Positions 19,883-29,231 are shown, numbered from the stretch's first letter. The stretch is DNA of 57,989 nt from Ruminococcus sp. (GCA_021201755.1 JAJQEI010000027.1:1-57989); one strand, 5' to 3'. Notes: a model not told the origin generated them from the letters alone. A program made the numbers and translations.

Positions 19883-21178
19883 ATGAAACAAAATTACTTG
19901 AAAAAACTGATTGCAATTTCTGTTGCGACGGTTCTGGTGGCAGGCTGTGCCGAATTATTGTCTATCACCTCCGCAGACGCAGCAGGCGAAGTGGTTCTTG
20001 CGCTGGGCGATGATACCATGCTAGCGGAGGACGGCGAGACCGCTTCGGTAGAATGGATCGCAGACTATCTCTCAGGGACGGCGATTAACGATGCACAAAT
20101 GGGGCTGACCTCCTCTGAGCTTGTAGAAATGCTCCAGACGGACAGCGACGTTCTCGCAGATGTGGCTTCAGCGGATGTGGTTGTCGTTTCAGTCGGCGTC
20201 TATGATATTCTGAATGCGGGACTCTACGAAAACGAGTATGTCCCGGATGTGGATTCTTATTCGACACTCTCTGAAATGCTCAGTTCTATCCCGACCACCA
20301 ATGCGTTCGCTATGGTAGATGAAGCAATGGCAAATTTAGAGGTGGCAATTACGGAAATTTCCGAAAACATTGAAACCTCCGTTTCGCTGATTCAGGCGGA
20401 AAATCAAGATGCGGATATTATTATTCATACGGTAGAAAACCCGATGGCAGTTGAAGTCACAGACACAGACTTAGGTTTGTCCACCAACCGTCAGACAGTG
20501 GCATATCAGCTGTGCCTTTACTTAAACGTTACGCTGGAGGGCGGCACGAACACGTATTATAACTACACGCTGGATGTGGAAAAAGGTGTCAACGAAAGCA
20601 TTCGGGAGCTGCAGGGCGTCTATGTGGCAGATATTTATGATGGATTCTACGGTGCTTCCGGCGAAGAGACTCTGGGGCTGTATCTCACGAACTTCGGAAA
20701 TCTCCGCATGACGTTCACACCGGTGGGGCAGGTACTTCTGGCGGCGGCGGCAATTGAAGCAGACGAAAACCTCCACGAGGGCGACGGCAGCGTAATTACA
20801 GCGGCTTATGACGCTACCGGCGAACGGGAATACCTCTCCACAGAACGCAGCTCCCTAGACAGCATTATCCAAACAGTAGAAGCTTATACGCCTGCGGAGA
20901 CCACAACCGAAACGCCAACAGAACCAGAAGAAACACTGGAAACCGGCGATATTGATAACAACGGTGTCGTGAACGTGCAGGACGCATATGCAGTAATGGT
21001 AGAGTATTCGAATATTGCCGCAGGTCTGGAACCTGCTTTCACAGATGTGCAAAATACCGCTGCGGATATTAACCTAGATGGGGATATTACGGTACAGGAC
21101 GCTTATTTGATTCAGGTGTACACCGCAAACATCGCCGCTGGAAACGATGTCACTTGGGATGATGTGCGTAACAGCTAA
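19883..21178 (+). CDS. Secreted dockerin protein with degenerate SGNH-hydrolase fold
   Basis: This 431 aa secreted protein has a signal peptide at residues 1-33 (VATVLVAGC is lipobox-like; ADAAG is a possible cleavage site). The middle, about residues 36-330, follows the SGNH order: block I VVLALGDDTML, block III VVVVSVGVYDIL, and a late PVGQVLLAAA helix where block V should be. The catalytic Ser of GDS is Asp (GDD), and no Asp-x-x-His is visible in block V, so it is probably not an esterase. A Thr/Pro linker leads to a type I dockerin at 355-431, with two calcium-loop repeats DIDNNGVVNVQD and DINLDGDITVQD. The dockerin would dock the protein to a cohesin scaffold. A carbohydrate-binding or structural role is inferred. 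Confidence 0.8.
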   Translation: MKQNYLKKLIAISVATVLVAGCAELLSITSADAAGEVVLALGDDTMLAEDGETASVEWIADYLSGTAINDAQMGLTSSELVEMLQTDSDVLADVASADVVVVSVGVYDILNAGLYENEYVPDVDSYSTLSEMLSSIPTTNAFAMVDEAMANLEVAITEISENIETSVSLIQAENQDADIIIHTVENPMAVEVTDTDLGLSTNRQTVAYQLCLYLNVTLEGGTNTYYNYTLDVEKGVNESIRELQGVYVADIYDGFYGASGEETLGLYLTNFGNLRMTFTPVGQVLLAAAAIEADENLHEGDGSVITAAYDATGEREYLSTERSSLDSIIQTVEAYTPAETTTETPTEPEETLETGDIDNNGVVNVQDAYAVMVEYSNIAAGLEPAFTDVQNTAADINLDGDITVQDAYLIQVYTANIAAGNDVTWDDVRNS

Positions 21179-21361
21179 TTTTCACTTTTGAGAAAGCTAT
21201 GTGACGAAAAAAACGCTTGCATTTTACCATCTTTTCCATCGATTATCATACAATTATCACAAACAAGAAGTATGATTATAATTACAGTAAACGAACCGAA
21301 CGCTAAATGCGCTTCGATTCGAAAATATGAAATGCTGATTCGTTAGAAAGGATGTTGCGAT

Positions 21362-23209
21362 ATGACAGAACGTTTCGATGGCAATTATCAGGAAGAAAAT
21401 CATAAAATGAACAACGTGGAATCAGGTGCAAACGGTACCGGTACAAATGCAAATCCAACTGCTAATCCCACAGCAGGAAATTCCACGGCAAATTCGACTG
21501 GATATTCCAGTGGTACTGGTACGACAGGGACAAATCCGAGTGCAAACCCGGGACGATCTCCTTATAATAATGGAACAAACGCCGGAACAGGTGCTTCGGG
21601 CAGTAACCCCTACTCTTATCAAAATGGTTATTACCGAAATACGACACTACATCAGGATGAGCCGGTTTACAGCGGAAGCCGCCCTTCTTCGTATGGCAGC
21701 AGCTATGAATCGACTGGTTCATACGGTTCGAACGGATACTCAAATCCAACCCCAACCCCGACACCCAAGAGCGGTTCTGACGGCGGGTCGAACGGTGGCT
21801 ATTCTTATGTGAACTATTATTCCAACGGCTCCGACGGTAAAACCCCGAAGGACAAAAAGCCAAAGAAAAAGCACACCGGTTTGAAAATCTGCTGCTTGAT
21901 TCTGGCAATCGCCGTTGTTTCTGGAGCGTCTATCGGCATTTATGAGGGCGTACAGGAGACGCTGGAAAGCTCGGACGATTCTACTACCATCTTATCCAGC
22001 AGCTCCAGCGCAAGCGCAAGCTCTACCAGTGCAGACAGCTCCGACGACAGCACGGCATCCGACTCGGATTCGGAAAGCTCTTCCGGTTCTTCCGGTGAGA
22101 GCTGGATTGAACTGGCTTCGGCAGACGGCTCGATGATGGTATCTGAAATTGTAGAAAAAGTTACGCCATCCGTTGTGGGCGTTACGGCGACATACACGTC
22201 CAGCAGCTCCAGCGACAGCTCCTATTACAATTTCTTTGGCTACGGCTATGACAACGGCAGCAGCAGATCTACCGCAACCGGCGTCGGCACGGGAATTATC
22301 ATGTCGGAAGATGGCTATATTATTACCAATGCCCACGTAATCTATGACGAGGACTACGGCTATGGCGAAGCAATCGCTGTACAAATTACCATGTCGGACG
22401 AGGAAACGACGTATGATGCAGAAATCACAGCATATGACATGGAGTCAGACTTGGCAGTTCTGAAAATTGATGCAACTGGACTGACGGCTGCGGAATTTGG
22501 CGACAGCTCTCAATTAAAAGTGGGCGAAATGGTTGTTGCGATTGGTAACCCGTTAGGGTTGGAATTCCAGAACACCGTAACTTGCGGAATTATTTCTGCA
22601 CTCAATCGAGAAGTTACGATTAATGACAAAGAAATGACCTTGATTCAGACGGATACCGCAATCAACAGCGGTAACTCCGGCGGACCGCTGATTAACAGCT
22701 CTGGTCAGGTCATTGGTATAAATTCTGCGAAGATGTCCTCTTCGTATTCTTCCAGCAGTGCATCTGTTGAGGGAATGGGTTTCGCTATTTCTATGACAGA
22801 GGTACAGGAAATCATCGACGACTTGATTAACTACGGCTATGTCACCGGTCGTCCGCAGCTTGGCATTACTTGTCAGGATGTATCGGAATCGGTTGCTCAG
22901 GCGTATGAACTGCCGGTGGGTTGTTATGTGGTCAGTGTAACGGATGGCGGAGCAGCAGACCAGGCTGGCATTCAAGTTGGCGACGTTATCACCGGCATCC
23001 AAAGGGAAGAAGTTTCCACCACGGAAGAACTCAACAACATCAAGAATACATATAGTACCGGTGATGTGATAACCTTGACTATCGTCCGTAGCAGCGAGAC
23101 AATCGAAGTCGAGGTGACATTGGAAGAGGCAAATTCATCGACAAGCAGCAGCGAGAGCAGCGAAGCAGAGGAAAATGACAATAATAATAATAACAATAAT
23201 GGTCGTTAA
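21362..23209 (+). CDS. HtrA/DegP-like membrane-anchored serine protease with PDZ domain
   Basis: This 615 aa quality-control protease faces outward. Residues 1-170 are a low-complexity Asn/Gly/Ser/Thr/Pro cytoplasmic tail. A single membrane helix lies at about 175-197 after KKPKKKH. A Ser/Asp-rich spacer follows, then a trypsin-like domain with His325 (TNAHV), Asp363 (SDLAVLK) and Ser439 (NSGNSGGPL), then a PDZ domain at about 495-590 (IQVGDVITGI). The triad is complete. Start ATG 21362 has AAAGGATG upstream. The C-terminus ends in an Asn-rich run. The unusually long disordered N-terminus is more extensive than in typical Bacillota HtrA proteins. An independent transcription unit is suggested by the strong terminator that follows. 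Confidence 0.93.
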   Translation: MTERFDGNYQEENHKMNNVESGANGTGTNANPTANPTAGNSTANSTGYSSGTGTTGTNPSANPGRSPYNNGTNAGTGASGSNPYSYQNGYYRNTTLHQDEPVYSGSRPSSYGSSYESTGSYGSNGYSNPTPTPTPKSGSDGGSNGGYSYVNYYSNGSDGKTPKDKKPKKKHTGLKICCLILAIAVVSGASIGIYEGVQETLESSDDSTTILSSSSSASASSTSADSSDDSTASDSDSESSSGSSGESWIELASADGSMMVSEIVEKVTPSVVGVTATYTSSSSSDSSYYNFFGYGYDNGSSRSTATGVGTGIIMSEDGYIITNAHVIYDEDYGYGEAIAVQITMSDEETTYDAEITAYDMESDLAVLKIDATGLTAAEFGDSSQLKVGEMVVAIGNPLGLEFQNTVTCGIISALNREVTINDKEMTLIQTDTAINSGNSGGPLINSSGQVIGINSAKMSSSYSSSSASVEGMGFAISMTEVQEIIDDLINYGYVTGRPQLGITCQDVSESVAQAYELPVGCYVVSVTDGGAADQAGIQVGDVITGIQREEVSTTEELNNIKNTYSTGDVITLTIVRSSETIEVEVTLEEANSSTSSSESSEAEENDNNNNNNNGR

Positions 23210-23303
23210 CTTTCAAACTTCATGCTTCTAAGGCTCAAATTATTTCTTATTTTATTGACATCTCGTTATTTTTCATACATTCTCCTTATTATTTTTCCGA
23301 AGG

Positions 23304-23330
23304 ACCGCCCAGTATTTCTGGGCGGTTTTT
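23304..23330 (+). terminator. Terminator after the HtrA-like gene
   Basis: Arms ACCGCCCAG and CTGGGCGGT form a 9-base perfect stem around TATTT, followed by a T-run. Confidence 0.85.
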
Positions 23331-23344
23331 CGGTTTTGGAGAAG

Positions 23345-23515
23345 GCTAGACCTCTCCGTCTGCCCTTCGGGCAGCCACCTCCCCTTTTAGGGGAGGCATT
23401 CGATAGACTCCCCTAAAGGAAAGATAAGACCCCTCAGTTACGCCTACGACGTGCCAGCTCCTCCTCTACGGGGACTACTTCGGTCGCCTTTTAGGGGAGG
23501 CTTTTAAAAAAGCGT
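23345..23515. repeat. Dispersed palindromic repeats, copy R3 (composite)
   Basis: Two modules lie side by side. The first has GACCTCTCC, TGCCCTTCGGGCA and CCTCCCCTTTTAGGGGAGG. The second has CCCCTCAGTTACGCCTACG, GTGCCAGCTCCTC, ACGGGGACTACTTCGGTCGCC and TTTTAGGGGAGG. The second is the reverse complement of R5 at 50800-50897, with few differences. They fill the gap between the HtrA terminator and the convergent aminotransferase gene. Confidence 0.8.
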
Positions 23516-23565
23516 ACTCGCTTCTGATGCAAGTACGCTTTCACTTTTTCGATATATACTATATA

Positions 23566-24834
23566 TTATAATACCTGTTCCAATGCGGCGAGCTTCGCAC
23601 TGCACGTAAAGACCTCCATCGCCTTTTGTAGCTCTTCCTCCGTGGGATAGGTCGGGGAAATACGGATGTTCTCGTCCTTCGGATCAACTCCCATCGGGAA
23701 CGATGCTCCCGCTCCAGTCAGGACAACCCCAGCCTCTTTACACAGCTGTACAATCCGCTTCGCACAGCCCGTCTGGTTGAATGAGATAAAATATCCGCCC
23801 AGCGGTTCCGACCAGTTCGCAATGCCCAGTTCGCCCAGCTCTCGCTGTAGCGTATCGATAACGATACGGAACTTCGGTGCAATCAAATCCTTGTGCTTTT
23901 TCATATGAGCCACAAGATTCTCATATTTTCCATCAAAGAAACGCAAGTGCCGCAACTGATTAAGCTTATCATAACCAATGGTGGAGAATCCCAGTGCCTT
24001 TTTCAAGGAAGCCAAATTTCGCTCGCTTGCCGCCATCAGTGCCACACCGGAACCCGGAAATGTAATCTTCGAGGTAGAAGCAAACAAATAACAAATATCC
24101 TCGTTTCCCACTTTCCGTGCCTCTTCCAACAAATTCGCCTGTACCGGCGGATGATCGGTCAGGTGGTGGACACAGTAGGCATTATCCCAGAAAATACGAA
24201 AATCCGCCGCCTTCGGTTTCAGTGCCGCAAAACGCTTCATAACCTCGTCGCTGTAAACCACACCACCTGGGTTGGAATACATCGGCACACACCAGATCGC
24301 CTTAATCGTGTCGTCTGTCGAAACCAGCTGTTCTACCATATCCATATCCGGACCGTCCGCTTGCATGGGAACATTGACAAGCTCCATCCCCAAGAACTGA
24401 CTAACAGCAAAGTGTCTGTCATAACCGGGAACAGGACAGAGTACTTTTACTTTGTCATACTTTCCCCAAGGCTTACTGTCCAGAACGCCGTTTGTCATTG
24501 CTAGAGACATTGCCCAGTACATCATATTCAAACTGGAGTTGCCGCAGACAATCACGTCCTCCGGCTTTAATCCCAACATGGGAGCAAAGAACGCCTTCGC
24601 TTCCGGCAGTCCGTCAAGACAGCCGTAGTTTCGGCAGTCCAGTCCGTTTTCGGCGGTATAGTCCGATGCAGACAAACACGTCTGCATCCCGTTCGTCAAA
24701 TCCAGCTGCTTCGGGGATGGCTTTCCACGGGACATATCCAGTTTCAGACCAGCTGCTTGAAATGCCTGATACTGTGCCTGACAGGTATTTTGCAGCAGAG
24801 AAAGTGCTTCTTGATTCATCTCTTTGAGTTGCAT
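23566..24834 (-). CDS. PLP-dependent aminotransferase (aspartate aminotransferase-like, PF12897 type)
   Basis: This 422 aa fold-type I aminotransferase probably transfers an amino group between an amino acid and a 2-oxo acid. Features are KLDMSRGKPSP near the N-terminus, CGNSSLNMMYWAM for phosphate binding, PMYSNPGG, FWDNAYCVHH (Asp217, pairing with the pyridine N) and the cofactor Lys256 in STSKITFPGSG. A C-terminal small domain carries NIRISPTYP, where the carboxylate-binding Arg is expected. The full length and conserved motifs fit the Asp_aminotransf family of Bacillota, whose exact substrate is usually not known. It is a single gene with its own promoter, convergent with the HtrA unit. 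Confidence 0.85.
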   Translation of the reverse strand: MQLKEMNQEALSLLQNTCQAQYQAFQAAGLKLDMSRGKPSPKQLDLTNGMQTCLSASDYTAENGLDCRNYGCLDGLPEAKAFFAPMLGLKPEDVIVCGNSSLNMMYWAMSLAMTNGVLDSKPWGKYDKVKVLCPVPGYDRHFAVSQFLGMELVNVPMQADGPDMDMVEQLVSTDDTIKAIWCVPMYSNPGGVVYSDEVMKRFAALKPKAADFRIFWDNAYCVHHLTDHPPVQANLLEEARKVGNEDICYLFASTSKITFPGSGVALMAASERNLASLKKALGFSTIGYDKLNQLRHLRFFDGKYENLVAHMKKHKDLIAPKFRIVIDTLQRELGELGIANWSEPLGGYFISFNQTGCAKRIVQLCKEAGVVLTGAGASFPMGVDPKDENIRISPTYPTEEELQKAMEVFTCSAKLAALEQVL

Positions 24835-24953
24835 TGCTCTTCACATGACTTCACCCTTTTACAATGCGCTTCGGGGAAGTGCGCTCCTTTTTTCAATATT
24901 TTGAACCGGCACTGCAATTTCTCGCAAGGCGGATGGATTCCACTCTGTTTTTT

Positions 24954-24982
24954 ATTATACCATATCCACGGCTGATGGTCAA
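24954..24982 (-). promoter_or_regulatory. Promoter of the aminotransferase gene
   Basis: On the minus strand TTGACC (24982-24977) and TATAAT (24959-24954) are 17 bases apart, 120 bases upstream of the start. Confidence 0.65.
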
Positions 24983-25007
24983 GTGTCCACGCAGGAAAAA
25001 CACAGAA

Positions 25008-26240
25008 TCAAAGCTTTTTTTTCGATTTTTCCGATGATATGAAACCTATGCCGGAAAAAACTGTCGATTCTATCAAATAATGACAGCTTCCCAACAGTAA
25101 ATTGGACGGCGTTTCTGCAATATTGTCGATACCATTCGAAAATGATTCCCCATACAGCTGTTTTGCACGGTCTCGGATTTCCTGCAAGATTTCCTCCGTT
25201 CCCATACGAAAGAGTAAGATATCCTGCGGCTGAAACAGTACGTTCAAATTATAAAGCAATAAAACAAGGGCATTCAAATAATCATCCGCAAGCGTTCGCA
25301 GACGTGTGTCCGTTTTGGCACCGATCACCAGCTGAAACGGCTTAAAATCGGACAGTGTTTCGCTCATCACCTTCTGAAATTTGGGTGTGCCCTTCTCCAG
25401 AAAAGCCGACACTACTTTTGTACGCAATCCATGTATGGTCAGCTCCTCCGCCACCGTGCCTTCCGCATTCTGAGACAGCTGGAACGCATTCAGCGAATGG
25501 ACACAGTCGTCCCATCCCCACATCATCTCCAGCGTCTCTTTCTCTCGCTGCCACAAAATCAGCTGCCGCCGTGACGAACCATTGTCGTCGCCCACAGGAA
25601 CACCTGCGATTGCCAAAAACCGCAGCACATCCCAACAAAATACCGTCATGTCCAGCTGTTCTTCCAGCTTCTTTTTCAGGTTTCTGATTTGCTCGCCATT
25701 GAAACCCGATTCCGCCTCCGCAGTATTAGACTGTACTTCCGGCATAAGCCCCACGCAAATTCCTAGTAAATTGGCATAAGACAGACAATTGTTCGTTAAT
25801 ATTTTTTCCAGAAGCTTCACAATTTTTTTTACAGTCGCTTCGACGGATTCCGTCAAGGAAAAAGCGACGCTCTGGCTCTCCAACAGCTGCAGCGACAGCG
25901 TCGTTATCCCCACTGTGAGCCGATTGTGTTCGATACAAACGCCGGCTGCAAAACGATACGTATCATTGATCGATAAGCACAGCTTACGCCGTCCCCGATC
26001 GTATCGACAGGAGGTTCGTGTTGCTTCGTCTGTCCGTTCCGGATGAAAGCTATCCTTCTCGAGAAGAACTCCCTCCTTTATCATTTCATTTACCAGCATG
26101 GTGACAGAGCTTCGTGTCAGGTGGATTTCATCTGCAATATCGGTTCGGCTCGTTTGTTCCGATTCTCGTATCACACGCAGAATCTGACTGCAATTGTGCT
26201 GCTTTAAATCGAATTTGCTGATGCCACGTCGTTCGTTCAT
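25008..26240 (-). CDS. ROK-family-like transcriptional regulator
   Basis: This 410 aa protein has an N-terminal winged helix at about residues 10-70 (QILRVIRESEQTSRTDIADE then TRSSVTMLVNEMIKEGVL), typical of NagC/XylR-type ROK repressors. The rest keeps the length and the spacing of the ROK sugar-kinase fold but lacks the usual DxGGT phosphate loop and the CGxxGC zinc motif, so it is probably a diverged sensor without kinase activity. It lies just upstream of the AEC transporter start on the same strand and may control neighbouring genes. AT-rich palindromic sequence (ATATA repeats near 26262-26296) lies between it and the AEC stop. The ligand is unknown. Confidence 0.75.
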   Translation of the reverse strand: MNERRGISKFDLKQHNCSQILRVIRESEQTSRTDIADEIHLTRSSVTMLVNEMIKEGVLLEKDSFHPERTDEATRTSCRYDRGRRKLCLSINDTYRFAAGVCIEHNRLTVGITTLSLQLLESQSVAFSLTESVEATVKKIVKLLEKILTNNCLSYANLLGICVGLMPEVQSNTAEAESGFNGEQIRNLKKKLEEQLDMTVFCWDVLRFLAIAGVPVGDDNGSSRRQLILWQREKETLEMMWGWDDCVHSLNAFQLSQNAEGTVAEELTIHGLRTKVVSAFLEKGTPKFQKVMSETLSDFKPFQLVIGAKTDTRLRTLADDYLNALVLLLYNLNVLFQPQDILLFRMGTEEILQEIRDRAKQLYGESFSNGIDNIAETPSNLLLGSCHYLIESTVFSGIGFISSEKSKKKL

Positions 26241-26286
26241 AAAATCATACCTCTTTTCTCTTGATATACATTATATAGTATATATG

Positions 26287-27219
26287 TTATATATAGCTCG
26301 CCAGCGTGGTGAACAGCTTTACAATCAGCGGCATTGTCGCCGTAGATGCTATCGTGCTGACTGCAAAAATATGCGCTGCATAGCTGTCGTTCTTCCCAAA
26401 TTTTTGGCATTGCAGCGTACACATCGCCGCCGACGGTGCAGCCGATAATACGAGTACCACCGTGCGAATTTCCAAGGGAATAAACTGTAACGGCAAAAAC
26501 AATACCATCAAAATCAGCGGTAAAATAATCAGCTTCACAGCACTGACGTAATACACCCGTGGATTTTTCAGTGCCTGCCAGATTTTTGCCTGTGCGACAC
26601 TGATACCAGATGCCACCATTGCCATCGGTGTATTCAGTCCGGAAATATAATCAAATGTACTTTGCAATACCTCGGGCAAGTCGATTTGGAAGAAAAATAA
26701 CAATAGTCCAATCACAATTCCAATCATGGTAGGGGAGGTGAGCTTTTTGATTAAGGCTTTTTTGTCGTGCTGACCGGTCAGCATCATAATCCCATGGGTC
26801 CAAGCGAAACAAAAGAAAATGGTCAGATAGGCGGAGCAATAAAACACACCAATATTCCCAAGCAATGCGCTCGCCAGTGGGATACCCATGAAGCCGCAGT
26901 TGCTGTAGATGGCGGAGAATCGTTCAATAGATGTCTCACGCTCTGGCTTTTTCCGAATAAACAGCGTGACAGCGGCAATAGCAATGCCATAGGAAATCGC
27001 CGCCAATAAAAATGTCCACAAGAGATTCCACACCAGCTTCGGGTCATAGTCAACCTCTGCGTAGGCGTTCACCACCAGAACCGGCGTAACAATTTCCAGC
27101 ACAAAATTAGAAAATTGGCGTCCGCCGTTTTTGTCGACAATTTTCGCACGATACGCAATCATGCCCACCAGATTGAGCAATAGCATCAAAATTGCTTGTT
27201 TTAAAATAATCGTTGCCAT
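26287..27219 (-). CDS. AEC-family (auxin efflux carrier) transporter
   Basis: This 310 aa integral membrane protein has about ten hydrophobic helices in two halves. It carries the family hallmarks FVLEIVTPVLVVNAYAEVDY in the first half, NCGFMGIPLASALLG (a conserved Asn-Cys-Gly-Phe-hydrophobic-Gly-Pro crossing) and a second-half segment LNTPMAMVASGISVAQ. AEC members in Bacillota carry small organic anions such as malate; the substrate here is unknown. The start at ATG 27219 has GAGGAG upstream. It is followed by the ROK-like regulator on the same strand. Confidence 0.9.
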   Translation of the reverse strand: MATIILKQAILMLLLNLVGMIAYRAKIVDKNGGRQFSNFVLEIVTPVLVVNAYAEVDYDPKLVWNLLWTFLLAAISYGIAIAAVTLFIRKKPERETSIERFSAIYSNCGFMGIPLASALLGNIGVFYCSAYLTIFFCFAWTHGIMMLTGQHDKKALIKKLTSPTMIGIVIGLLLFFFQIDLPEVLQSTFDYISGLNTPMAMVASGISVAQAKIWQALKNPRVYYVSAVKLIILPLILMVLFLPLQFIPLEIRTVVLVLSAAPSAAMCTLQCQKFGKNDSYAAHIFAVSTIASTATMPLIVKLFTTLASYI

Positions 27220-27244
27220 AATAACTCCTCTTCGTTTTTCTTGA

Positions 27245-27279
27245 AAAAACGGAACACGGCATTTCTGCGCCGTATTCCG
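27245..27279 (-). terminator. Terminator of the dpaAB operon
   Basis: On the minus strand CGGAATACGGC and GCCGTGTTCCG form an 11-base stem (one mismatch) followed by TTTTTTC. It sits between the dpaB stop and the AEC start. Confidence 0.8.
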
Positions 27280-27352
27280 CTTATGCGATGCGTGATTCTT
27301 CTTTTATTTTCTCCATCTATTATATCAGATAAATTTATCTTTTTTATTATTT

Positions 27353-27935
27353 TTATATGAACATAGGCTGAATTTGTACACCTTTTTTCGCAAAAGAAAC
27401 TGTTTCCGGCAACTGTTTAAAATCTGCCACAAGAGATTTCGGCTTCTCTTGTGGGTTATCCTGATGCATGGGCGTAAAATAATAGTGACGGGTATTCATC
27501 AATAAGCCGATATTTTTTGCCGATACTCCAAGTGCATCGTTGGTGGCAATGGCAAGTACAATGGGCTTTTGTCGCCGCAGCATAGACTTTACTGCCATCG
27601 TTGCTGTGGTGTCGGTGATGCCGCAGGCTAGTTTCGCCGCCGTATTGGCGGTACAAGGAGCGACAATCAGTATATCCAGCATATCCTTTGGTCCGAGTGG
27701 TTTCTACACTTGGAATGGTATCCAGCGCAGCCTTTCCACAAATCTGTTCTAACTTCGCTCTGCGTGCATCCGCTTCACTAAAACGGGTACTGAACGCCAC
27801 AGCGTGTTCGGAAAAAATGGGTGTCAGGTCTGCACCCAACGAAATCAGCTGCTTCGCCTGTGCGAATGCAGCGGAAAACATGCAAAACGAACCTGTGACG
27901 ACAAATCCGATTCGCTCACCTGTCAGGTCTTGCAC
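27353..27935 (-). pseudogene. dpaB: Dipicolinate synthase subunit B, frameshifted
   Basis: DpaB is the flavoprotein-like partner of DpaA in making dipicolinate for the spore core. The N-terminal piece reads GERIGFVVTGSFCMFSAAFA (nucleotide-binding strand-loop) and continues to PSVETT. The frame then shifts near 27690-27700, and the rest is found in another frame as GPKDMLDILIVAPCTANTAAKL, the conserved flavoprotein motif, to the C-terminus. About 193 codons remain in total, normal for the family, and only a few bases seem missing at the break. The start overlaps the end of dpaA by 20 bases. As written the enzyme would be truncated. Confidence 0.85.
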
Positions 27936-28815
27936 TGGAAATTCCCCTTTCTGTTAAGTCTGTTAAGATATTCAAGATGGTTTTTCCAATGTGTTTGCCT
28001 GCGGTCTGGGGCGAAGTCTTCCCCGGTAAAGCCAATGCCCACTCCACATTCCGATGCAGTCGCTTTGCCGCTTCAAAATCTGTTCCGCCGGGACGAGACG
28101 CCAAATCGATAATCAAGCTGTCTGCAGGAACGTGAGATAAAAGTTCCTCTGTCAAGATCAGCGACGGAATAGTATTGATTATCAGGCGTGTCTGCGATAC
28201 ACACGCCGCCAGCACCACAGGGGACAGACACACAGTGGAAAACCCAAGCATTTCCGCCATTGCACGTACTTCAGAACGACGTGCAGCAATTTTCGTATCC
28301 ACGCCAAGTGCTTTTAGGCGTGGAACGAGTGCCATTCCCAATCGACCGTAGCCCAAAATTAAGGCGAAACAGCCTTGGAGCGTAATGGGAAGCTTTTCCA
28401 TGGCGATTTGAATTGCACCTTCCGCTGTGGGGACGGCGTTCGCCAGAGCCAATTCTTCCCTTTCCATATAATCGACGACAGACAGTCCGGCTGTGAGAAA
28501 CCCCTGTCGCACATCTGCCCGACAGGCTCCTGTCAACACCAGTGCATGGGGATTTGCAAGATCGTATAGGCTCGCCAGTGGTATCGCTTCGCTCTGTACC
28601 GAAAAAACAATCGTGCCGTCGGTACTCGTGGGAACCGGCAGTACGAGAATATCATAATGCAGTGTATCCTGCGAAACGGTTAGCGATGCCGTGTCGGGGA
28701 CAGCCAGCGTCTTTACTTCATAATCGTGACAATTTTTAGCAAGCATTTTTGCAGTATACGTCAAGCGTGCATCGCCGCCCACGAGCAGCAGCGTTTTTTT
28801 TAATGATGATTTCAT
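27916..28815 (-). CDS. dpaA: Dipicolinate synthase subunit A
   Basis: DpaA oxidises the dihydrodipicolinate-related intermediate to dipicolinate during sporulation in the mother cell. The 299 aa protein opens with LLLVGGDARLTYTAKMLA (N-terminal dinucleotide-type fold). It carries LILGYGRLGMALVPRLKALG, the Rossmann loop of the second domain at about residues 150-170, and ends with IIDLASRPGGTDFE and an HPGKT-like LPGKTSPQTAGKHIG motif typical of this family. ATG 28815 is chosen because AGGA lies just upstream; ATG 28821 is possible. The gene is intact and overlaps dpaB. It shows that the organism is or recently was a spore former. Confidence 0.93.
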   Translation of the reverse strand: MKSSLKKTLLLVGGDARLTYTAKMLAKNCHDYEVKTLAVPDTASLTVSQDTLHYDILVLPVPTSTDGTIVFSVQSEAIPLASLYDLANPHALVLTGACRADVRQGFLTAGLSVVDYMEREELALANAVPTAEGAIQIAMEKLPITLQGCFALILGYGRLGMALVPRLKALGVDTKIAARRSEVRAMAEMLGFSTVCLSPVVLAACVSQTRLIINTIPSLILTEELLSHVPADSLIIDLASRPGGTDFEAAKRLHRNVEWALALPGKTSPQTAGKHIGKTILNILTDLTERGISSARPDR

Positions 28816-28902
28816 ATGCATCCTGCCGTTCTATTTCAAGTTCTGTCTGTTTACTCCAGTTTATGCAAAAGAAAAAATTCTTGTGAATGTGTGATTTTCC
28901 TC

Positions 28903-28931
28903 TTGACAAATTGCAGCATTTCGGGTATAAT
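28903..28931 (+). promoter_or_regulatory. Antitoxin-RNA promoter, TA unit 1
   Basis: TTGACA 28903-28908, 17 bases, TATAAT 28926-28931: a perfect consensus promoter preceded by the family-typical CCTC. Confidence 0.85.
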
Positions 28932-28937
28932 AATTAT

Positions 28938-29037
28938 AGAAAGAGAGTGTACACGTTAGACGGTCGCTCCCACTTAAATAAACGAGTAAAAAATAATCGC
29001 TCTTAAGTTAGTAGCTCGGGCGATTATTTCTTTTTTT
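28938..29037 (+). ncRNA. Antisense RNA antitoxin, type I TA unit 1
   Basis: A transcript of about 100 nt is predicted from a perfect promoter to a perfect terminator: AAATAATCGC (28991-29000) and GCGATTATTT (29020-29029), followed by T7. It has no ORF with a ribosome binding site. Its 5' part contains GACGGTCGCTCCCAC, the segment shared with the other copies. Its 3' end overlaps the last codons of the convergent toxin gene. Antitoxin function is inferred from this architecture, which resembles txpA/RatA and bsrG/SR4 of Bacillus. Confidence 0.7.
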
Positions 29038-29128
29038 GATAATAGTATATCATGAAAATAAGCGAAGCGGTATCGATGAGTAGTTTCACTAGCTCAAATA
29101 ACTGCTGCCATGTAACATAATTTTCCAT
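29024..29128 (-). CDS. Small hydrophobic toxin peptide, TA unit 1
   Basis: This 34 aa peptide starts at ATG 29128 with GGAGGTGATAAT directly before it. It opens MENYVTWQQLFELVKLL, has one hydrophobic helix ending in SLIFMIYYY, and a basic tail QKKK. Stop TAA 29024-29026 lies inside the antitoxin terminator stem. Size, one membrane helix and charged tail match type I membrane toxins. It differs in sequence from the peptides of units 2-4. Confidence 0.7.
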   Translation of the reverse strand: MENYVTWQQLFELVKLLIDTASLIFMIYYYQKKK

Positions 29129-29231
29129 ATTATCACCTCCCATCATCGTGGAGATGCGTGGGAGACTAGAAATGACCGCCTACCGTTTTTGTAGTACGCT
29201 CTTATAAAATGTGCCTTTCGGCACGCTTTCT

